Positions 7,373 through 10,095 of a stretch of DNA of 10,095 bases are shown here, in pieces. Where the stretch lies: positions 1 through 10,095 of the forward strand of contig JAOXYB010067978.1 of the NCBI GenBank assembly GCA_028565635.1, written 5' to 3'. The notes below the pieces were generated by a model. It was not told the DNA's origin, did no database searches, and was given only the letters and a program-made list of their open reading frames with translations. The position numbers and the translations under genes were made by a program. The stretch comes from Phoronis ovalis (taxonomy: Eukaryota; Phoronida; Phoronidae). Positions within the stretch are counted from its first letter, which is position 1. Every line of letters starts with the position of its first letter.

Positions 7373-9874
7373 CTGAAAAAAGATACAAAATAGGTCTGCT
7401 GTACAATACTCTCTTAATTTAGGTTTCTAAAAGTGTAGAGGTCAAACTAGATGTTGTGGAATTTTAAATAATTAAACTAATCTATGATTCAATTTAAAGT
7501 CTTTTTTTTCTTTTCTAATCTAAACATGAAATAAATAACAAAAAATAATTATACGGGGGTGCACTGGAAAAACTGAAGTTTATTAAGATAAACAGAATCA
7601 ACACATTATTGTATTAAACTATTACAAATGAAGAAGCTCAAATCCTTGAATCGTAATAAATAAATATGATTAAAATGAACAAAAAAGATATATTTGTGTC
7701 TTAAAACAAATTAAAACTGAAGCCAGCGAGCAACCCAACCTCTGAAAACTCCATATATGGAGAAATTGCGAGGAGGTTCACCCGGCCAATGATGTAGCTT
7801 CACAAACCGAGATTACTTTTGTTTCTTTAGCTACAAACAACAAAACCGACTTATATATAATAAATTAATTTGAAAATTAGCTGCCTTTCTGAAGGTGTCT
7901 GAGAGCTGAACTAAAAACCTAACACACTAGCAAGCTATTTATGGCATAACTTTCACACCTTCCTAAATTGCCCAATTATCACAATCATAAACCTCAGTGG
8001 CCTGAATACATTCAGGGTCTGAAAGGAAAAGAAATTATTTACTTCCTCAGTACATTTCAAAATTAAATACATTTATATGCTCTTCATAGGTTTTGTTTAG
8101 TTTTGATCAAGATGGACCAGCTAAAATCTTACCACTTTCATCTTTTTCTTCTTGTCTTTCTGTGATATATTCTTGTCTTTGATTATATTTTCCAAAAGAT
8201 CAGCCATGGCTTGTTGGGAAATGCTCATTTTCTGCGTCTCATATTCTCTTGTGGTAACCTGTGCACAATAAGTGAGGGGTGCAAAGTCATCAGTAGTGTA
8301 TCGAATCTGAAAATGACAGAAGCAATCCACACGTAACGTGATGGCAACACAACACGCAAAGCATCAGAGGTGTAGAATATGCCTAGCAGATGAATCAAGC
8401 TCAACATGCACTCAGTAACACAAAATAAATAGGCTAACATTGACTTGTTTGTTTACAACATACTTTTTTGTTGTATTTTGTAATCATGGGAAGCAAGTAA
8501 TAAAATGCTGAATCTGTAAAAACAGGTATTTTAGCATACTTATTATGTGTCACCATGAAAACTATAAACAATTGCAGGAGTCAGGTGTTAAAGGCACAAT
8601 TTCAGTGTTTACTCATCATTTAGTTAACTAAACATGTTTTGTTAAGTAAATCTATAAAATTATAATGAACTATAAAAATTGTTTTCTTTTTATCACCTCC
8701 CAGGTGGTTTAGGCATAACTCGAATGAGAAATTTGTTGTTTATTTCAAATTAGGACGGAAATGTCAGATGCCAAACTATATCAAACCACTTGTAAGGCAA
8801 CAATTTTTTAAAACAATCATGTTAGTCAATTTAAAACAAATCATTCTTACAATAAATTTGTTCACAAGATAAACATTGAAATATAGCCTTTAATGCTTTA
8901 TACTATTCTACCTGAGACTAATAGTCTCAGATTCTACAAACTGGTGAAAGAATATTCCACTATATAACAACAATCTAGACGTAAGCATTCTTCTTTGTGA
9001 CATCATCTCAACCAGATGAAACATTCTGTGGTAAAAGCAATAAGTAACAGTGGGGTAGGTAAAGGAAGTTAATAAATTATGTAACAAGTTCAATCAGAAA
9101 CAACAGAACCAACAGTTGCTAAATACTGTGAAATGAAAAATATTAAACATAAGAATTAGGTATTAAAATTAAGGAAATTAAAGTACATGTACAATTGAAG
9201 CATTGTTTCTAAACTAAAACAAGCAAACATTCACATGCAACCTTAACTGTACTATACTTACTTTTTGCTGTAAGACATAAAAACAAAAGGATGCTTAAGT
9301 GGAGTTTATATAGGAGCCAAGCAAGTGTCAGATTAAAAAACATCAGAAAATGAACTTTCAGTTTTTATCATACTTTGCAATTTTACTATAGAAACAGAAA
9401 GCTTTAGTTCAGCGAAGCATAACTAACAGCCAAAGCAATAGATATCTGTGGTTGAATATAAGCAATGTTCATATAAAACACAATATGAATTAAGTATTTT
9501 ATTTTTGTAAATTTGACATAATGCTCTTATTCTTGCCCATCACACATGCATTTTTTGCATACAGCTTCATGCTTTTGGCAATATGCTGCTTACCATTTCA
9601 CCATTGTATTAATCTCTAGATGTTAGACATGATCCACCTTGAAATTGTGCATTGCTATTACCCAAAAAAAACAGTCATTTTTCTGTATGCATCTTACCTT
9701 TGCTCTTCGCAAGTAAACAAGACGTTCCTCAATGTTATTTTTCAGTTCCTGTGGCACTTTCATTATCTCTTCATAATTATCAACCATGAAAGTAACCAAT
9801 CGTAAGGCTAAGAGCTCATCAAGGTCAGCCTCTTCTTCACATCGTAAAATAGAGCGACAAAAAGTCTCCAGAAT
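7238..9874 (-). CDS. DEPDC1: DEPDC1-family protein, C-terminal part (partial, last three exons)
   Basis: Exons in transcription order are 9874-9698, 8306-8133 and 7372-7238. They total 486 nt, all in phase 0, giving 161 residues and TAA. Vertebrate DEPDC1 and DEPDC1B have an N-terminal DEP domain and a central RhoGAP-like domain lacking the usual arginine finger, and are tied to mitosis and proliferation (family knowledge). Seen here: CEEEADLDELLALRLVTFM and VDNYEEIMKVPQELK (end of the RhoGAP-like region), then the tail signature EYETQKMSISQQAMADLLEN-II, a Lys-rich stretch, FQKTYPDIYNRRFPTNESEA and KPKIKQPLL. The tail matches the DEPDC1/DEPDC1B family closely. Which vertebrate paralogue it is nearest cannot be settled; an invertebrate gene probably predates that duplication. 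The DEP domain lies beyond the right edge. Confidence 0.9.
7373..8132 (-). other. DEPDC1: DEPDC1-family intron, 760 bp
   Basis: Runs from GTAAGA to TTTTTTCAG on the - strand. The body is AT-rich apart from a distinctly GC-richer island at about 7711-7812. A - strand AATAAA at 7579-7584 could end a transcript that retains this intron. No exon is needed between the flanking ones. Confidence 0.75.
7711..7812 (-). repeat. GC-richer, dyad-containing island in an intron, possible transposable-element fragment
   Basis: The perfect palindrome CTCCATATATGGAG (7749-7762) sits inside complementary AACCTC (7737-7742) and GAGGTT (7773-7778), and inside TGAAGC (7718-7723) and GCTTCA (7797-7802). The - strand is open for about 33 codons to a TAA at 7711-7713 and reads HHWPGEPPRNFSIYGVF then RGWVARWLQF, rich in Trp and Arg. 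Base composition differs sharply from the flanks. I do not recognise the family. An interspersed-repeat fragment is my best guess. Confidence 0.4.
8133..8306 (-). CDS. DEPDC1: DEPDC1-family exon: C-terminal tail signature
   Basis: 58 residues in phase 0: IRYTTDDFAPLTYCAQ, then VTTREYETQKMSISQQAMAD and LLENIIKDKN, then ISQKDKKKKMKV. The FDxQK-S-SQ-A--LLENIIK pattern is the best family marker in this gene. The acceptor is TTTTCAG. The donor is GTG|GTAAGA, chosen because K-M-K-V then joins FQK in frame. Confidence 0.92.
8307..9697 (-). other. DEPDC1: DEPDC1-family intron, 1391 bp
   Basis: Runs from GTAAGA to TTTTCAG on the - strand. The exons on either side join K|IRYTTDD in phase 0. I see no conserved exon in it. 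It contains a 19-bp perfect palindrome with 7-bp flanking direct repeats (8905-8937), a short stem CACCT-CCC-AGGTG at 8694-8706 and GTACATGTAC at 9183-9192. Open frames of 60-70 codons here show no recognisable protein. Confidence 0.7.
8905..8937. repeat. 19-bp perfect palindrome flanked by 7-bp direct repeats
   Basis: ATTCTAC (8905-8911), then CTGAGACTA-A-TAGTCTCAG (8912-8930), then ATTCTAC again (8931-8937). The arrangement of direct repeat, inverted repeat, direct repeat resembles a target-site duplication around a minimal terminal-inverted-repeat remnant. No transposase or internal sequence is present. Confidence 0.85.
9698..9874 (-). CDS. DEPDC1: DEPDC1-family exon: end of RhoGAP-like region
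   Basis: 59 residues in phase 0, beginning ILETFCRSILRCEEEADLDE and continuing LLALRLVTFMVDNYEEIMKV, PQELKNNIEERLVYLRRAK. The helical, acidic-rich sequence fits the last helices of the RhoGAP-like fold. The acceptor is TTTTAG and the donor is AAG|GTAAGA. Confidence 0.88.
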
Positions 9875-10095
9875 CTAAAATTAAAAGCTTTGAAATTACA
9901 CTTTAAGTACAAACTTTAAAGAAAGTTATCCCAAGATAGTTTGCATAATATGTACATACCATCTATAAATTAAATTTGAATTTTAAAAATTCAACTGTTT
10001 GGCATCACATGCAAGAGAATAGACTGACATCAGTCGTTAGAAACATTGATTGGAAGATTTTTAATAAAATAGTACTAAAATACATAAAATAGTTG
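9875..10095 (-). other. DEPDC1: DEPDC1-family intron, 3' part
   Basis: AT-rich sequence upstream of the 9874 acceptor on the - strand. No exon was recognised before the window edge. Confidence 0.6.

Noticed and set aside
8225-8440. - strand 71-codon open frame overlapping the DEPDC1-family exon
   Set aside because: Different frame from the exon at 8133-8306, whose frame carries the family signature. The rest is intron.
8908-9093. - strand 61-codon open frame in the DEPDC1-family intron
   Set aside because: No similarity recognised and no matching splice phase needed between flanking exons. It includes the palindrome by chance.
9620-9805. + strand 61-codon open frame
   Set aside because: Overlaps the - strand DEPDC1-family exon at 9698-9874 and is its antisense shadow.
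1-10095. tRNA, rRNA or a viral/retroelement coding region
   Set aside because: I saw no cloverleaf with A and B boxes, no rRNA-like block, and no reverse transcriptase, integrase or transposase motifs on either strand.

Overview
The window is eukaryotic nuclear DNA from an invertebrate animal. It is AT-rich, both genes are split by short GT-AG introns (about 215-1400 bp), the coding exons carry animal protein families, and there are AATAAA poly(A) signals. No bacterial gene organisation is present. The species cannot be fixed from the sequence. POMGNT1 is absent from Drosophila-type insects, so a lophotrochozoan (for example a mollusc), a cnidarian or an invertebrate deuterostome is more likely. 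That placement is an inference.

Positions 1-5005 (+ strand) hold the last eleven coding exons of POMGNT1, the Golgi GlcNAc-transferase that extends O-mannosyl glycans on dystroglycan. Joined, they give 403 residues in one frame: the end of the stem region, the whole GT13 catalytic domain and the natural C-terminus. The 5' part of the gene lies to the left of the window. One intron uses a GC donor. The intron at 3292-4117 holds a degenerate tandem repeat, a C14 run and a possible cryptic exon.

Positions 5006 to about 6345 are the probable POMGNT1 3' UTR, with proximal, variant and distal poly(A) signals and a long imperfect hairpin at 5737-5847. Positions from about 6470 to 7237 are the probable 3' UTR of the opposing gene and contain a 48-bp tandem duplication.

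Positions 7238-9874 (- strand) hold the last three coding exons of a DEPDC1-family gene (DEP plus RhoGAP-like protein linked to the cell cycle): 161 residues covering the end of the RhoGAP-like region and the conserved C-terminal tail. The rest of that gene lies to the right. The two genes converge tail to tail, with their distal poly(A) signals only about 160 bp apart.

The two genes have no known joint pathway. I see no complete new biological system. The points most worth a second look are the repeat array in the POMGNT1 intron, the 3' UTR hairpin, a 19-bp palindrome flanked by 7-bp direct repeats in a DEPDC1 intron, a GC-richer island in another DEPDC1 intron, and candidate poison exons.
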